A DNA stretch of 64,000 nucleotides from Cryobacterium arcticum (lineage in GTDB: Bacteria; Actinomycetota; Actinomycetes; Actinomycetales; Microbacteriaceae), in NCBI RefSeq assembly GCF_001679725.1, contig NZ_CP016282.1, positions 1,178,001 through 1,242,000 on the forward strand, written 5' to 3'. Position 1 is the stretch's first letter; every line of letters starts with the position of its first letter. Positions 40,169-49,778 of this stretch are shown here, in pieces. The notes beneath the pieces were generated by a model. That model did no database searches, was not told the DNA's origin, and saw only the letters and a program-made list of their open reading frames with translations. Position numbers and translations under genes: made by a program.

Positions 40169-41803
40169 ATGACTTCGCATGCCGGCACCCGCGCCCACGA
40201 TCCCCTCGAGGTCACGGTGTCCGGCGGCACGGTGCGGGGCGTGCGCGAACGTGGCATCCGGGCCTGGCGCGGCATCCCCTATGCGGCGGCTCCGGTCGGA
40301 GCGCTGCGGTTCCGGGCGCCGGCACCGGTACAGCCGTGGCCGGGAGTGCGTGACGCGGCCGAGTTCGGCCCGGTTGCCACCCAGAGCCACAAGGGCCAGT
40401 TCATCGGAGCGCACCCGCGCATCCCGCAGAGCGAGGACTGCCTGAACCTCAACGTGATCGCCCCCGATGAACCCACCGACGAGGAGGCGCTGCGCCCCGT
40501 GATGGTGTTCGTGCACGGCGGCGCATACAGCGTGGGGTCCTCGCGGGAGAATCCCCGCCAGGGCGAGGGCCTGGTGCGCCGCGGCGGCATCGTCTATGTG
40601 GGCATCAACTACCGGCTGGGGGCGTTGGGCTACCTCGACTTCAGCCGCTACTCCACCCCCGAGCGCCCGTTCGAGAGCAACCTGGGCCTGCGCGACCAGG
40701 TGGCAGCCCTCGCCTGGGTGCGCGCCAACATCCGCCTTTTCGGCGGCGACCCGGATGCGGTGACCCTGTTCGGCGAATCGGCCGGCGGCAACGCGGTGAC
40801 CACCCTGATGACCGTTCCGGCGGCCGCCGGGCTGTTCCAGCGGGCCATCGCGCAGAGCGCCCCGCCGAACGCGGTGTACCCGCCGGAGCTCACCGCCGAG
40901 TGGGCGGCGAGCTTCGTGCGGATCCTCGCGGACCAGACGTCGGGGGCGCCGAAGCCTGCCGCCACCGTGGAGCCGGACGAACCGCACACCGCCGACGAGC
41001 CGCAGGGCGAACCGCCCATCCTCTCCGGCCTCACCGATGCCCAGGCCGTACGACTGCTGCTCGAAGCCGAGCCCGCCCGCCTCGCCGGGGCCACGACCAC
41101 CCTCACGGTGCGCTCGCCCGATCTGTACCCGGGCACGATCCCGCTCTGCCCGGTCATCGACGGCGACTTCCTCCCGGAGCGGCCGCTCGACGCTTTCAAG
41201 GACGGCCGGGCTCACCGCATCCCGCTCATCATCGGCACGAACGAGCGGGAGGGCTCCCTGTTCAGCGGTCGTATCGACATCCTGGCGTCGACGCCGCCGC
41301 GCATGCGGGCGGTCTTCGCGAACACCAAGAAGAAGGCCAGGAAGGCGCTCAAGGCGCAGTACCCCGGCATGCCCGCTCCGCGTGCCGCGCTCGACTTCGG
41401 CGGCGACTACTCGTTCTGGTACCCCAGCGTCAAGGTGGCCGAGCGACACTCCCGGTACGCGCCCGTGCACTTCTACAGGTTCGACGCCGCACCCAGGCTG
41501 CTGCGCCGGATGGGCCTTGACGCCACCCACGGCCTGGAGCTCTTCCCCCTGTTCGACCGGCTCGACGGCTGGTTCGGCCGCGGCATGACGGTTCTCGGTG
41601 GACGGCGGGCATTCAAGGCCATCGGTGCGCGCATGCAGCTCTGGTGGCTCGGCTTCGCCCGTACGGGGAGACCGGATGAAGCCTGGCCGGCGTACACCGA
41701 AGCCGATCGGTTGACCCTCATCATCGACACCCGGGACCGGGTGGTGTCGGATCCGCACGCCGAGCGGCGGGTCGCCTGGGGAGCCTTCGTACCGCACGTT
41801 TGA
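40169..41803 (+). CDS. Type-B carboxylesterase/lipase family protein
   Basis: A 544-residue alpha/beta hydrolase of the carboxylesterase type-B family. It has the oxyanion segment VMVFVHGGAYSVGSS, the family marker QSEDCLNLNVIAP, and the nucleophile motif VTLFGESAGGNAV. The late part holds the acid (GTNERE) and His regions. A Pro/Asp/Glu-rich insert of about 30 residues near residue 270 is unusual. No signal peptide is visible, so it is probably cytoplasmic. Length is normal. The physiological ester is unknown. Confidence 0.87.
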   Translation: MTSHAGTRAHDPLEVTVSGGTVRGVRERGIRAWRGIPYAAAPVGALRFRAPAPVQPWPGVRDAAEFGPVATQSHKGQFIGAHPRIPQSEDCLNLNVIAPDEPTDEEALRPVMVFVHGGAYSVGSSRENPRQGEGLVRRGGIVYVGINYRLGALGYLDFSRYSTPERPFESNLGLRDQVAALAWVRANIRLFGGDPDAVTLFGESAGGNAVTTLMTVPAAAGLFQRAIAQSAPPNAVYPPELTAEWAASFVRILADQTSGAPKPAATVEPDEPHTADEPQGEPPILSGLTDAQAVRLLLEAEPARLAGATTTLTVRSPDLYPGTIPLCPVIDGDFLPERPLDAFKDGRAHRIPLIIGTNEREGSLFSGRIDILASTPPRMRAVFANTKKKARKALKAQYPGMPAPRAALDFGGDYSFWYPSVKVAERHSRYAPVHFYRFDAAPRLLRRMGLDATHGLELFPLFDRLDGWFGRGMTVLGGRRAFKAIGARMQLWWLGFARTGRPDEAWPAYTEADRLTLIIDTRDRVVSDPHAERRVAWGAFVPHV

Positions 41804-41846
41804 CCAGGCCGGTTGGGTTGATTTCCACCCGCGGCGAACCTGGTCG

Positions 41847-41852
41847 TAGACT
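41847..41852 (+). promoter_or_regulatory. -10 box TAGACT of the purine permease gene
   Basis: TAGACT lies 42 nt before the proposed ATT start, so this mRNA would have a leader of about 35 nt carrying the GGAGAG ribosome site. Confidence 0.45.
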
Positions 41853-41894
41853 GAGTCGTTTGGCGCGCCGCCGACCGTCTATCTGGAGAGCATC

Positions 41895-43472
41895 ATTTCC
41901 GCATCAGAGCACCAGCCCACAGCCTCCGCATCCACCACACCCGGCGCTGAGCCCATCGGCCCGGCCGCCTCGGGCACAGGCCCGACAGGCACAGGCCCGA
42001 CAGGCACAGGCCCGACGGGTACCGAGCCCACGGGCACCGGGCCGATGTCGGCGATCAACCGGTACTTCGAAATCACCCGGCGCGGATCCTCCTGGGCTCG
42101 TGAAGTGCGCGGCGGCCTGGTGACCTTCGTCACCATGGCGTACATCGTCATCCTCAACCCGCTCATCCTCGGCGGCTTCAGCGCCGACCAGGCCGCGGTG
42201 GACGTGGCCGGCAACTGGCTGCCCAACGGCCAGGTCGCCGCGGTCACCGCCCTGACCGCCGGCGTCATGACGATTCTGTTCGGCATCATCGCGCGCCTGC
42301 CGTTCGGTTTCGCCGCGGGCCTCGGCATCAACTCGTTCCTCGCCGTCAGCGTCGTGGGCCAGGTCACCTGGCCCGAGGCCATGGGCCTGGTCGTCATCAA
42401 CGGCCTCATCATCGTGCTGCTGGCCTCCACGGGCCTGCGCGAGATGATCTTCACGGCCGTGCCGCGCCAGCTCAAGATCGCCATCACCGTGGGCATCGGC
42501 CTGTTCATCGCGTTCATCGGCCTGGTCGACTCCGGTTTCGTGCGCGCAAGCGGCGTCGCATCCCCGCCCGTGCAGCTCGGTGAGGCCGGCTCGGTCGCCA
42601 GCCTGCCGACCGCCGTGTTCGTGATCGGGCTGTTGCTCATCGGCGTGCTCGTGGCCCGCAAGGTCAAGGGCGCCCTACTGATCGGCATCGTCGGCACCAC
42701 CGTTCTCGCGGTCATCCTCGAGGCCATCTTCAAGGTCGGCCCGTCGCTCGGCACCAACCCCGCCGGCTGGAACCTCAACGCCCCCGTCCTGCCGACGAGC
42801 ATCGTCGCGCTGCCCGATCTCTCCCTCGTCGGCGAGGTGAGCTTCGGCGCCTTCGAGCGCATCGGCGTGCTCGCGGCCGTGATGCTCGTCTTCACGCTCG
42901 TGTTCACCAACTTCTTCGACGCCATGGGCACGATGACCGGGCTCTCGAACGAGGCCGGACTGGCCGATAAGAACGGCAACTTCCCGCGCCTCAAGTCCGC
43001 CCTGATCGTCGAGGGTGTCGGCGCCGTCGTCGGCGGGGCCACGTCGTCCTCGTCCAACACTGTCTTCATCGAATCCGGTGCCGGCATCGGCGAGGGCGCC
43101 CGCACGGGCTTCGCCAACGTCGTCACGGGGCTTCTGTTCCTCGCGGCGATGTTCTTCACCCCACTCACCCAGATCGTGCCGCTCGAGGTCGCCGCCGCCG
43201 CCCTCGTCATCGTGGGCGCCATGATGGTCTCGCAGATCCGGTTCATCGACTTCTCCGAGTTCTCCATCGTGTTGCCGGTGTTCCTCACCATCATCGTGAT
43301 GCCGCTGAGCTACTCGATCGCCAACGGCATCGGCGCCGGTTTCATCAGCTGGGTCATCGTGCGGTCGCTCTCGGGCAAGGCCCGCGAGATCAGCCCGCTG
43401 CTCTGGATCGTCGCGGTCGGCTTCCTGGTCTTCTTCGTGCGCGGCCCCATCGAGGTGCTCTTCGGCGTCTAG
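41895..43472 (+). CDS. AzgA-type hypoxanthine/guanine (NCS2) permease, probable ATT start
   Basis: A purine permease with about 12 membrane segments. Family marks are RGGLVTFVTMAYIVILNP, GFAAGLGINSFLAV and FTNFFDAMGTMTGLSNEAG, plus SSSSNTVFIESGAGIGEGAR near the C-terminal half. Usual ATG annotation would begin at 42045, but no ribosome site precedes it. The same frame is open with good codon usage back to 41850, and TCTGGAGAG at 41883-41890 stands 6 nt before ATT 41895. That start adds 50 residues with three 15-bp repeats encoding Gly-Thr-Gly-Pro-Thr. No ATG, GTG or TTG lies between. Total 525 residues. The ATT call is inference and needs proteomics. Confidence 0.82.
   Translation: MSASEHQPTASASTTPGAEPIGPAASGTGPTGTGPTGTGPTGTEPTGTGPMSAINRYFEITRRGSSWAREVRGGLVTFVTMAYIVILNPLILGGFSADQAAVDVAGNWLPNGQVAAVTALTAGVMTILFGIIARLPFGFAAGLGINSFLAVSVVGQVTWPEAMGLVVINGLIIVLLASTGLREMIFTAVPRQLKIAITVGIGLFIAFIGLVDSGFVRASGVASPPVQLGEAGSVASLPTAVFVIGLLLIGVLVARKVKGALLIGIVGTTVLAVILEAIFKVGPSLGTNPAGWNLNAPVLPTSIVALPDLSLVGEVSFGAFERIGVLAAVMLVFTLVFTNFFDAMGTMTGLSNEAGLADKNGNFPRLKSALIVEGVGAVVGGATSSSSNTVFIESGAGIGEGARTGFANVVTGLLFLAAMFFTPLTQIVPLEVAAAALVIVGAMMVSQIRFIDFSEFSIVLPVFLTIIVMPLSYSIANGIGAGFISWVIVRSLSGKAREISPLLWIVAVGFLVFFVRGPIEVLFGV
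41973..42017. repeat. Three 15-bp in-frame repeats at the permease N-terminus
   Basis: Units at 41973, 41988 and 42003 encode Gly-Thr-Gly-Pro-Thr. Related, less exact units follow to 42044. The repeats are in frame with the permease. Confidence 0.75.
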
Positions 43473-43510
43473 CCGGACCTCTGGATGTGCTGCGTTTTCT
43501 TGCGACGAGC

Positions 43511-43543
43511 CCGGCAGGAGCAGCGCTTCGCTGCGCCTGGCGG
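43511..43543. terminator. Imperfect hairpin after the purine permease gene
   Basis: CCGGCAGGAGCAGCG (43511-43525) faces CGCTGCGCCTGGCGG (43529-43543) with a three-base loop and two mismatches. It lies 39 bp after the permease stop. Confidence 0.5.
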
Positions 43544-43583
43544 GCGAAATGTGCGGCTCCGGTGTGGGGCGGTTTCGCCGCGA

Positions 43584-43589
43584 TAGAGT
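43584..43589 (+). promoter_or_regulatory. -10 box TAGAGT before aspA
   Basis: TAGAGT ends 9 nt before ATG 43599. The gap is slightly long, leaving a leader of zero to three nucleotides. Confidence 0.45.
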
Positions 43590-43598
43590 GAATCGGTT

Positions 43599-45251
43599 AT
43601 GAGCCATGAGCTCGTCCCCGACGGCAATGGAGCCAGCGTGCACACCACCCCCAGCAACCTGTCCACGATCACCGATTCAACACTCAGCCCGACACCCACC
43701 CACCCCACTCGCTCCTCCCCGGCAGCGCCGCCGGCCCCCGAGCAGGACGCAGCACCGGAAGGCACCCCACTCATCGACTCGAACAGCCCCGCCCCCGCCG
43801 TGACCGACAGCGCCGAAGCCACCCCCGGCTTCCGGATCGAGCGTGACTCGCTCGGCCGGGTCGAGGTGCCGGCCGAGGCGTACTGGGGAGTGCACACCAA
43901 GCGTGCGCTGGAGAACTTCCCCATCGCCAAGCGTCCGATCTCGGTGTACCCGGACTTCGTGGTGGCCCTCGCGTCCGTGAAGCAGGCCTGCGCCCGCGCC
44001 AACGCGGAGGTCGGCGCCCTCAGCCAGGAACGGGCCGACTGGATCGACGCCGCCTGCCAGGAGATCATCGAGGGCAAGCACCACGACCAGTTCGTCGTGG
44101 GCGTCATGCAGGGTGGCGCCGGGACCTCCACCAACATGAACGCCAACGAGGTCATCTGCAACCTGGCCCTCGAGAACGCCGGCTACGGCCGCGGCCGGTA
44201 CGACATCCTCAGCCCCATCGACCACGTCAACCGCAGCCAGTCGACGAACGACACCTACCCCACCGCGATCAAGATCGCACTGGCCTTCTTCCTCAAGCAC
44301 CTGCTGCGTGAACTCAAGGCCCTGCAGGGCTCCTTCTCGGTCAAGGCCGACGAGTTCTCGCAGATCCTCAAGGTGGGCCGCACCCAGATGCAGGACGCCG
44401 TGCCGATGACCCTCGGCCAGGAGTTCCACGGCTTCGCCACCACCCTCGGCGAGGACTACGACAGGCTCACCGAGACCATCTGGCTGCTCGCCGAGATCAA
44501 CCTGGGCGCCACCGCGATCGGCACCGGCATCACGGCCGATCCCGGCTACGCCGCTGCCGCCATCCGGCACCTCAACGTGATCACCGGGCTCAACCTCGAG
44601 GCCGCACCGGACCTCATCGAGTCGACCAGCGACGCCGGCAGCTTCATGTCGTTCAGCGGCAACCTCAAGCGCAGCGCCATCAAGCTCTCCAAGATCTGCA
44701 ACGACCTGCGCCTGCTCTCCTCGGGCCCGCAGGCCGGTTTCGGCGAGATCAACCTGCCGCCGCGGCAGGCCGGGTCGAGCATCATGCCCGGCAAGGTCAA
44801 CCCGGTGATCCCCGAGGTCGTCAACCAGGTGGCGTTCGCCGTCGCCGGGGCGGATGTGACGGTGACGATGGCCGCGGAGGGCGGGCAGCTGCAACTGAAC
44901 GCCTTCGAACCCGTCATCGCGCACTACCTGTTCCAGAGCCTCACCTGGATGACCCAGGCGATGTGGACCCTGCGGGTGAACTGCATCGACGGCATCACCG
45001 CCAACGAGGACCGTCTGGCGGCCATGGTCGGTTCCAGCGTGGGCGTGATCACCGCGCTCATCCCGCACATCGGCTACGCCGCGGCCGCGGCGCTCGCACA
45101 GACCGCGCTGCTGACCGGGCGCAACGTCGCCGACCTCGTGGTGGAGGCCAACCTGATGACCAGGGATGACGTGATGCGGGAACTCGAACCGGCCCGGCTC
45201 TCCGGCATGGAGCCCGACACCGGCACGTCCTCCATCCCCATCATCGAGTAG
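43599..45251 (+). CDS. aspA: Aspartate ammonia-lyase
   Basis: A 550-residue lyase of the aspartase/fumarase superfamily that converts aspartate to fumarate and ammonia. The signature AGSSIMPGKVNPVIPEVVNQ and the flexible-loop and substrate motifs GAGTSTNMNANEV, VNRSQSTNDTYPT and VGRTQMQDAVPMTLGQE are intact; the set fits aspartase better than fumarase. The catalytic core starts near residue 78 (FRIERDSLGRVEVPAEAYWG). Before it is an unusual Pro/Thr/Ser/Ala-rich extension of about 75 residues that normal aspartases (about 470 residues) lack. The extension is in frame from ATG 43599, which has a -10 box just upstream; no good start exists closer to the core. Confidence 0.88.
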   Translation: MSHELVPDGNGASVHTTPSNLSTITDSTLSPTPTHPTRSSPAAPPAPEQDAAPEGTPLIDSNSPAPAVTDSAEATPGFRIERDSLGRVEVPAEAYWGVHTKRALENFPIAKRPISVYPDFVVALASVKQACARANAEVGALSQERADWIDAACQEIIEGKHHDQFVVGVMQGGAGTSTNMNANEVICNLALENAGYGRGRYDILSPIDHVNRSQSTNDTYPTAIKIALAFFLKHLLRELKALQGSFSVKADEFSQILKVGRTQMQDAVPMTLGQEFHGFATTLGEDYDRLTETIWLLAEINLGATAIGTGITADPGYAAAAIRHLNVITGLNLEAAPDLIESTSDAGSFMSFSGNLKRSAIKLSKICNDLRLLSSGPQAGFGEINLPPRQAGSSIMPGKVNPVIPEVVNQVAFAVAGADVTVTMAAEGGQLQLNAFEPVIAHYLFQSLTWMTQAMWTLRVNCIDGITANEDRLAAMVGSSVGVITALIPHIGYAAAAALAQTALLTGRNVADLVVEANLMTRDDVMRELEPARLSGMEPDTGTSSIPIIE

Positions 45252-45294
45252 GCGGCAGTACCGACACGCAGGGGCACAGGGCGCCACTCGGGGT

Positions 45295-45300
45295 TACTCT
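45295..45300 (+). promoter_or_regulatory. -10 box TACTCT, leaderless start
   Basis: TACTCT ends 6 nt before GTG 45307. Confidence 0.6.
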
Positions 45301-45306
45301 GGTGCC

Positions 45307-46221
45307 GTGTCCCTGCGTGTGAGGCCGAACAACCGCCGGCACGAGCCGATCCATCTCGATGGGCTCGCGGCGCTGGACGCCGCCCTGCCGGACCTGGACT
45401 GGACGGTCCTGCCGCCGGGCACCGAACGGTACGACTTCTCCGCACCCAGCGGGCGTCTGGCCTCAACGGCGCTGGGCCGGCCGGGCGACCCGCGGGTGGT
45501 CCTCGTGCCGGGTGCCACGGGGTCGAAGGAAGATTTCGCGCTGCTTGCCCCGATCCTGGCCGGCGCCGGGTACCGGGTGGAGAGCTTCGACCTGGCCGGC
45601 CAGTACGAGTCGGCCGCGGCGGGCCCGATGCCCGGCGAAGCCTACGACTACGGGCTCTTCGTCGACGACCTCATCGCCGTCCTGGAGTCGGGCCGCACTC
45701 CAGTGCACGTGCTCGGCTATTCCTTCGCCGGGCTCGTCGCCGAGCTCACCCTGGCCCGCCGGCCCGACCTGTTCGCCTCGCTGGTGCTGCTCACCACCCC
45801 GCCGGACCCCGGCCAGACCTTCCGCGGGGTGCGATGGCTCGGTCCGGTGAGCCGAGTGGTGCCGCCGCACACCATCGCCTCCCTCATGGTCTGGGGGATC
45901 GTGACCAACCGCAACCACACCCGTCCGGGGCGCCTAACCCTCGCCCGGATGCGGTTCGGCTACACCAGCCGCGAGAGCCTGGACGAGATCATCCGCCTGA
46001 TGAAGCACACCCCGGATGTGCGCCGGGAACTGGCCGGCAGCGCGGTGCCCACGCTCATCGCCGTCGGCAACCGCGACCTGTGGAGATTGCGACTGCACCG
46101 CCGCTTCGCCCGGCGCATCGGCGCGGAGCTGCGCGTCTACCCGGCGGGGCACAGCCCCTGCGAGACCACACCGAACCAGCTGGCCCAGGACATGCTCGCC
46201 CTCTACGCGCGGGGGCCCTGA
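45307..46221 (+). CDS. Alpha/beta hydrolase
   Basis: A 304-residue alpha/beta-fold hydrolase with a normal nucleophile elbow VLGYSFAGLVAE, oxyanion region VVLVPGATGSKEDF, and a late acid/histidine pair in IAVGNRDLWRL and YPAGHSPCETTP. The substrate is unknown. GTG 45307 is given by the -10 box 6 nt upstream. Its 3' end overlaps the convergent glycosyltransferase gene by 19 bp. Confidence 0.8.
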   Translation: MSLRVRPNNRRHEPIHLDGLAALDAALPDLDWTVLPPGTERYDFSAPSGRLASTALGRPGDPRVVLVPGATGSKEDFALLAPILAGAGYRVESFDLAGQYESAAAGPMPGEAYDYGLFVDDLIAVLESGRTPVHVLGYSFAGLVAELTLARRPDLFASLVLLTTPPDPGQTFRGVRWLGPVSRVVPPHTIASLMVWGIVTNRNHTRPGRLTLARMRFGYTSRESLDEIIRLMKHTPDVRRELAGSAVPTLIAVGNRDLWRLRLHRRFARRIGAELRVYPAGHSPCETTPNQLAQDMLALYARGP

Positions 46222-47003
46222 ACCCTTCCGGCGGCACCGGATCGGGGTCGGCGACTGACCGCATTACGGCGGATGCGCCACGGCGCATACTCCGGCCAGT
46301 CGGCGAACAGGGTGCGACCGGCCCAGGCCACCCGGCGGCCCAGCCCTCGTGGTGTACCGAACGGTCGGGCGGAAATGCCGACCCGCAGGGTGCGGTCGAG
46401 CGTGACGGGGTGGTCGGTGCCGAGGTGCATGCTGAAGTCGAGGTCGTCGTGCACGGTGTCGCTGTCCCGGCGCACCCGGTCCCTGGTGGCCGCCCAGACC
46501 TCCCGGCGCATGGCGAAGTTGGAGCCGAAGAGCGGGGGATGGCCCAGCCACAGCCCCATCCAGAGGAAGTAGCCGCCGATGTACAGCCGGCGGCCGAGCA
46601 GGGCCGTGACCGGGCCGCAGCCGTAGAAGTCGCCCGGGCCGGTGTACACGGAGATGCCGGGCTTGGCCTGGAAGCGGTCCGCGATGCGCTCGACCCAGTC
46701 GACGGGCGGCACGGAATCGGCATCGAGCCGGGCGATCACGGCGCCGCCGGCCGCGTCGTAGCCGGCGGCCGCGGCGGGCCAGATACCGCGGTGCGGCTCG
46801 GTGACCACGCGCACCCCTGCGGCGCGGGCCACGGCGGCGGACTCATCCGTGCAGGCGTTGTCGACCACGATGATCTCGTCGGCGGGCCGGCGTTGCTCGG
46901 CCAGCGCGCGCAGGCAGGTGCGCAGGAAGTCGGCGTCGTTGTACACGGGAATGACCACCGAGACGGTGATCGGCGTGCGGGGCGCCGCGGGGTCAGATTT
47001 CAC
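46203..47003 (-). CDS. Family 2 glycosyltransferase
   Basis: A 266-residue GT-A-fold glycosyltransferase of family 2. The nucleotide-sugar strand VSVVIPVYNDADFLRTCLRA, VVDNACTDES, and the metal-binding DxD-like ARLDADSVPP are clear; VHDDLDFSMHLG holds the likely catalytic acid region. No strong membrane anchor is seen apart from a hydrophobic patch near GGYFLWMGLWLG. The acceptor is unknown, possibly a cell-envelope glycan or lipid. ATG 47003 lies inside the end of the upstream fumarylacetoacetate-hydrolase-family gene (11-bp overlap). Confidence 0.82.
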   Translation of the reverse strand: MKSDPAAPRTPITVSVVIPVYNDADFLRTCLRALAEQRRPADEIIVVDNACTDESAAVARAAGVRVVTEPHRGIWPAAAAGYDAAGGAVIARLDADSVPPVDWVERIADRFQAKPGISVYTGPGDFYGCGPVTALLGRRLYIGGYFLWMGLWLGHPPLFGSNFAMRREVWAATRDRVRRDSDTVHDDLDFSMHLGTDHPVTLDRTLRVGISARPFGTPRGLGRRVAWAGRTLFADWPEYAPWRIRRNAVSRRPRSGAAGRVQGPRA

Positions 47004-47868
47004 GGCAATGAGTCGTCAAGAGGCCGATGCGGTCGATGGAGACGGTGACCGTCGATCCGTCCTTGAGGAATACCTGCGGCTTGCGGCTGTAGCCCGCGCC
47101 GCCGGGGCTGCCGGTGGAGATGAGGGTGCCGGGCAGCAGCGTGGACGTGAGGGACAGGTACGAGATGATCTCGGCCACGGTGCGCACCATATCGCCGCTC
47201 GACGCATCCTGCAGGACGCGCCCGTCGACGTGGGTGGTCAGCCAGAGGTTCTGCGGGTCGGCGATCTCGTCGGCCGTGACGACGAGCGGGCCGGTGGGGG
47301 TGAAGCCGTCGAAGGACTTGCACCTGGACCATTGCGCCTCGGAGAACTGCAGGTCGCGGGCCGTGATGTCGTTGACGACCGTGTACCCGAAGACGTAGTC
47401 CAGCGCGTCACGCACCGAGACGTTGCGGGCCGGGCGGCCGATGATGACGCCCAGCTCGGCCTCGTAGTCGACCTGGCTGGTGAGGTCGGCGGGCCAGGAG
47501 ATGACGGCCTCGTGGCCGGTGAGCGAGTTCGGCCAGAGTGAGAACACGGTGGCCGCGGTCTCGCTGCGCAGCTTGAGCTCGGAGGAGTGCGCGGCGTAGT
47601 TGGCGCCGATCGCGATGATCTGCGGCGGGCGCAGCACGGCGGAGGAGTGCCGGAGGTCGTCGACCGGGGTGAGGCTGGCGCCGTGCTGCAGCGCGTGGGT
47701 GGTGAGGGCGCGCACCCGGTCGAACTCGGGTGCGCCCTTTTCGATCAGGTCTTGCAGATCGCGCGGGGCGTCGTCGATCACCTCGTCGAGGAAGAGCGCC
47801 TCGTCTTCCACCACGATGGCAAGACGGGGGGTGGACTGGCCTTCGACTCTGAGGTGCGCAAACTTCAC
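46993..47868 (-). CDS. Fumarylacetoacetate hydrolase family protein
   Basis: A 291-residue FAH-superfamily protein. Marks are IIAIGANYAAHSSELKL, the metal ligands in VDYEAELGVIIGRPARNV (two Glu), YTVVNDITARDLQ (Asp), KSFDGFTPTGPLVV and TGSPGGAGYSR. Such proteins hydrolyse or decarboxylate C-C bonds in 2,4-diketo acids; the exact substrate is unknown. The start GTG 47868 is supported by TACGCT at 47875-47880 on the minus strand, 6 nt upstream; this promoter lies partly within the end of the Ada/AlkA gene. An open frame further upstream is antisense shadow. Confidence 0.85.
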   Translation of the reverse strand: MKFAHLRVEGQSTPRLAIVVEDEALFLDEVIDDAPRDLQDLIEKGAPEFDRVRALTTHALQHGASLTPVDDLRHSSAVLRPPQIIAIGANYAAHSSELKLRSETAATVFSLWPNSLTGHEAVISWPADLTSQVDYEAELGVIIGRPARNVSVRDALDYVFGYTVVNDITARDLQFSEAQWSRCKSFDGFTPTGPLVVTADEIADPQNLWLTTHVDGRVLQDASSGDMVRTVAEIISYLSLTSTLLPGTLISTGSPGGAGYSRKPQVFLKDGSTVTVSIDRIGLLTTHCREI

Positions 47869-47872
47869 TTTC

Positions 47873-49648
47873 TCAGCGTAACGGGGCCGCGCCCATCTCG
47901 CTGGGACCCGGGGAACCGGCCGGTCGCGGCGCCGCTCCTGCCGCACGCCACAGGTGCATGCCCGCGTAGCTGCGCCACGGCGCCCAGCGACCGCCGTGGC
48001 CGGCCAGGTCGCCGGCCCGGGCGGGCAGGCCGAGCCGCTCGGCGCCCTGCCGCAGCGCGAGATCGCTCGTGAGCAGGATGTCGGGGCTGCCGAGCACCCG
48101 CATGGCCACGTATCCGGCCGTCCACGGTCCGATGCCGGGCAGGGCCGTGAGCCGGGCCTGGAGGGCGTCGCGGCTCTCGCCCACGTCGAGTCTGAGCTCG
48201 CCGGAGGCCAGCGCCTCGGCGACGCGCACGATCGTGTCGATCCGGGCGGCGGGTCCGCGCAGGACCTCGCGGCCGTGCTCCGCGATGCGGGCTGCGGTGG
48301 GGAACAGCAGGGTCGGAGCGCGGGTGGGATCGACAGGCGCCGGGTGCTCGCGGGCCGCACCGTCGGCTGCTGCGCGCTCGGATGCGGTGCCGTCCGATGC
48401 GGTGCCGTCGGGTGCGGGATCTGCCGGCTCGGCGCCGCCGGGCAGCGGGTCTCCGAGTGCAGCGGTGAGACGGCCGAGCGCCGTGCGAGCCGACGCCACC
48501 GAGACCTGCTGGCCGAGCAGGGCGCGGAACAGCGTCTCGTCGGCGTCGAGGCTGCCCGGCACCCGGATGCCCGGCGTCCGCCGCACCGACCCGGCCAGGG
48601 CCGGGTCGGTGGCCAGGGCGCGGTCGATGGCCTGGGCATCCGCGTCGAGGTCGAAGAGCCGGCGCACCCGGCTCACCAGGGGTGCCAGGTCGGCGAGGCT
48701 GCTCAACCGGGCCGTGCAGGAGATGGCGGGGGAGTCGACGGTGCCGGCCAGGGCCAGCTGCAGGGTCGCCCAGCCGTGCGGGAGGCGCAGGGTGCGCTCG
48801 TACCCGTCTGCCGTGCGGCGCTCGACCCCGGCCACGGCGCGCACGCCCAGGAAGTCCAGCAGGCCCTGCCCGTCGAAGGGGGCGCGGGCGGGCAGCAGCA
48901 GACTAATCCGGGAGCCGGCGGCGTCCGCCTGTCCGGTCGACATGCCCGCGCTCTCGCCGACCCGCTCGTCGGCGCTGACGGTGGCCGTGCCGCCGATGCG
49001 GGCGTTGGCCAGTGCCGTGCTGGGACCGGAGCCGGCCCGCCCGCCGGACGGCCGCGCGCCGGCGCGCAGGGCCGACGGGGTGCGTTCGTAGACGGCGGCG
49101 ATGGTCTCGTTGAACTGGCGGATGCTGCCGAAGCCCGCCGCGAACGCCACATCGGTGATGGGCAGGTGCGTGCTCGTGAGCAGCACCCGGGCGGTCTGGG
49201 CCCGGTGGGCGCGGGCCAGGGCGAGCGGGCCCGCGCCCACCTCGGCCACGAGCACCCGGGTGAGGTGGCGTGGGGTGTAGCCGAGCCGGCCGGCCAGTCC
49301 GGGCACGCCCTCCCGTTCCACCGTGCCGTCGCCGATCAGCCGCATGGCCCGGGCGGCAAGGTCGTCGCGGATGTTCCACTCCGGGGAACCGGGAACGGCG
49401 TCGGGCAGGCAGCGCTTGCACGCGCGTAGTCCCGCCTCATGGGCGGCCGCGGCGGTGAGGTAGAACGAGACGTTGCCCGGCTTGGGCGTCATGGCCGGAC
49501 AGCTCGGCCGGCAGTAGATGCCCGTGGAGTGCACCCCGGTGATGAACTGGCCGTCGAAGCGGGCATCCCGCGACGACATGGCGCGGTACCGTTCGGCGAA
49601 GACGGGGTCGTCGCCGTGCTGTGCGGGGGTGAGGGTGGGTTCGGTCAC
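47873..49648 (-). CDS. Ada-like zinc/AraC domain fused to AlkA 3-methyladenine DNA glycosylase
   Basis: A 591-residue chimera for alkylation damage. Domain 1 is the Ada phosphotriester-repair zinc domain ([19 protein letters not shown], then CP and ACKRC, giving four cysteines). Domain 2 is an AraC-type HTH ([17 protein letters not shown] and [15 protein letters not shown]). Domain 3 is an AlkA glycosylase with the Hh[22 protein letters not shown], catalytic Asp in [14 protein letters not shown], and [18 protein letters not shown]. The Ada methylguanine transferase (PCHRV) is absent. A Ser/Asp/Ala-rich insert splits the glycosylase domain. It probably senses methylation and removes alkylated bases. 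GTG 49648 is the only fitting start; a GGAGG lies unusually close (1 nt), so initiation is uncertain. Confidence 0.85.
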   Translation of the reverse strand: MTEPTLTPAQHGDDPVFAERYRAMSSRDARFDGQFITGVHSTGIYCRPSCPAMTPKPGNVSFYLTAAAAHEAGLRACKRCLPDAVPGSPEWNIRDDLAARAMRLIGDGTVEREGVPGLAGRLGYTPRHLTRVLVAEVGAGPLALARAHRAQTARVLLTSTHLPITDVAFAAGFGSIRQFNETIAAVYERTPSALRAGARPSGGRAGSGPSTALANARIGGTATVSADERVGESAGMSTGQADAAGSRISLLLPARAPFDGQGLLDFLGVRAVAGVERRTADGYERTLRLPHGWATLQLALAGTVDSPAISCTARLSSLADLAPLVSRVRRLFDLDADAQAIDRALATDPALAGSVRRTPGIRVPGSLDADETLFRALLGQQVSVASARTALGRLTAALGDPLPGGAEPADPAPDGTASDGTASERAAADGAAREHPAPVDPTRAPTLLFPTAARIAEHGREVLRGPAARIDTIVRVAEALASGELRLDVGESRDALQARLTALPGIGPWTAGYVAMRVLGSPDILLTSDLALRQGAERLGLPARAGDLAGHGGRWAPWRSYAGMHLWRAAGAAPRPAGSPGPSEMGAAPLR

Positions 49649-49778
49649 CCCTCCAGACTGGCAGCATCCCGGCGCGCACGGTAGCGGGAATCGGACACCG
49701 CCGTAACGGTCCGGCGCCCCGGGCGGAAGCGCGGCCTGCAGGCCGGCCGGATCCCCGGCAGGAGTGCACGGGTCATCG

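Noticed and set aside
41879..43294. Minus-strand open frame of 471 codons opposite the purine permease
   Set aside because: The translation is Thr/Arg/Met-rich without domains, and the plus strand carries a clear transporter. It is a G+C-driven shadow.
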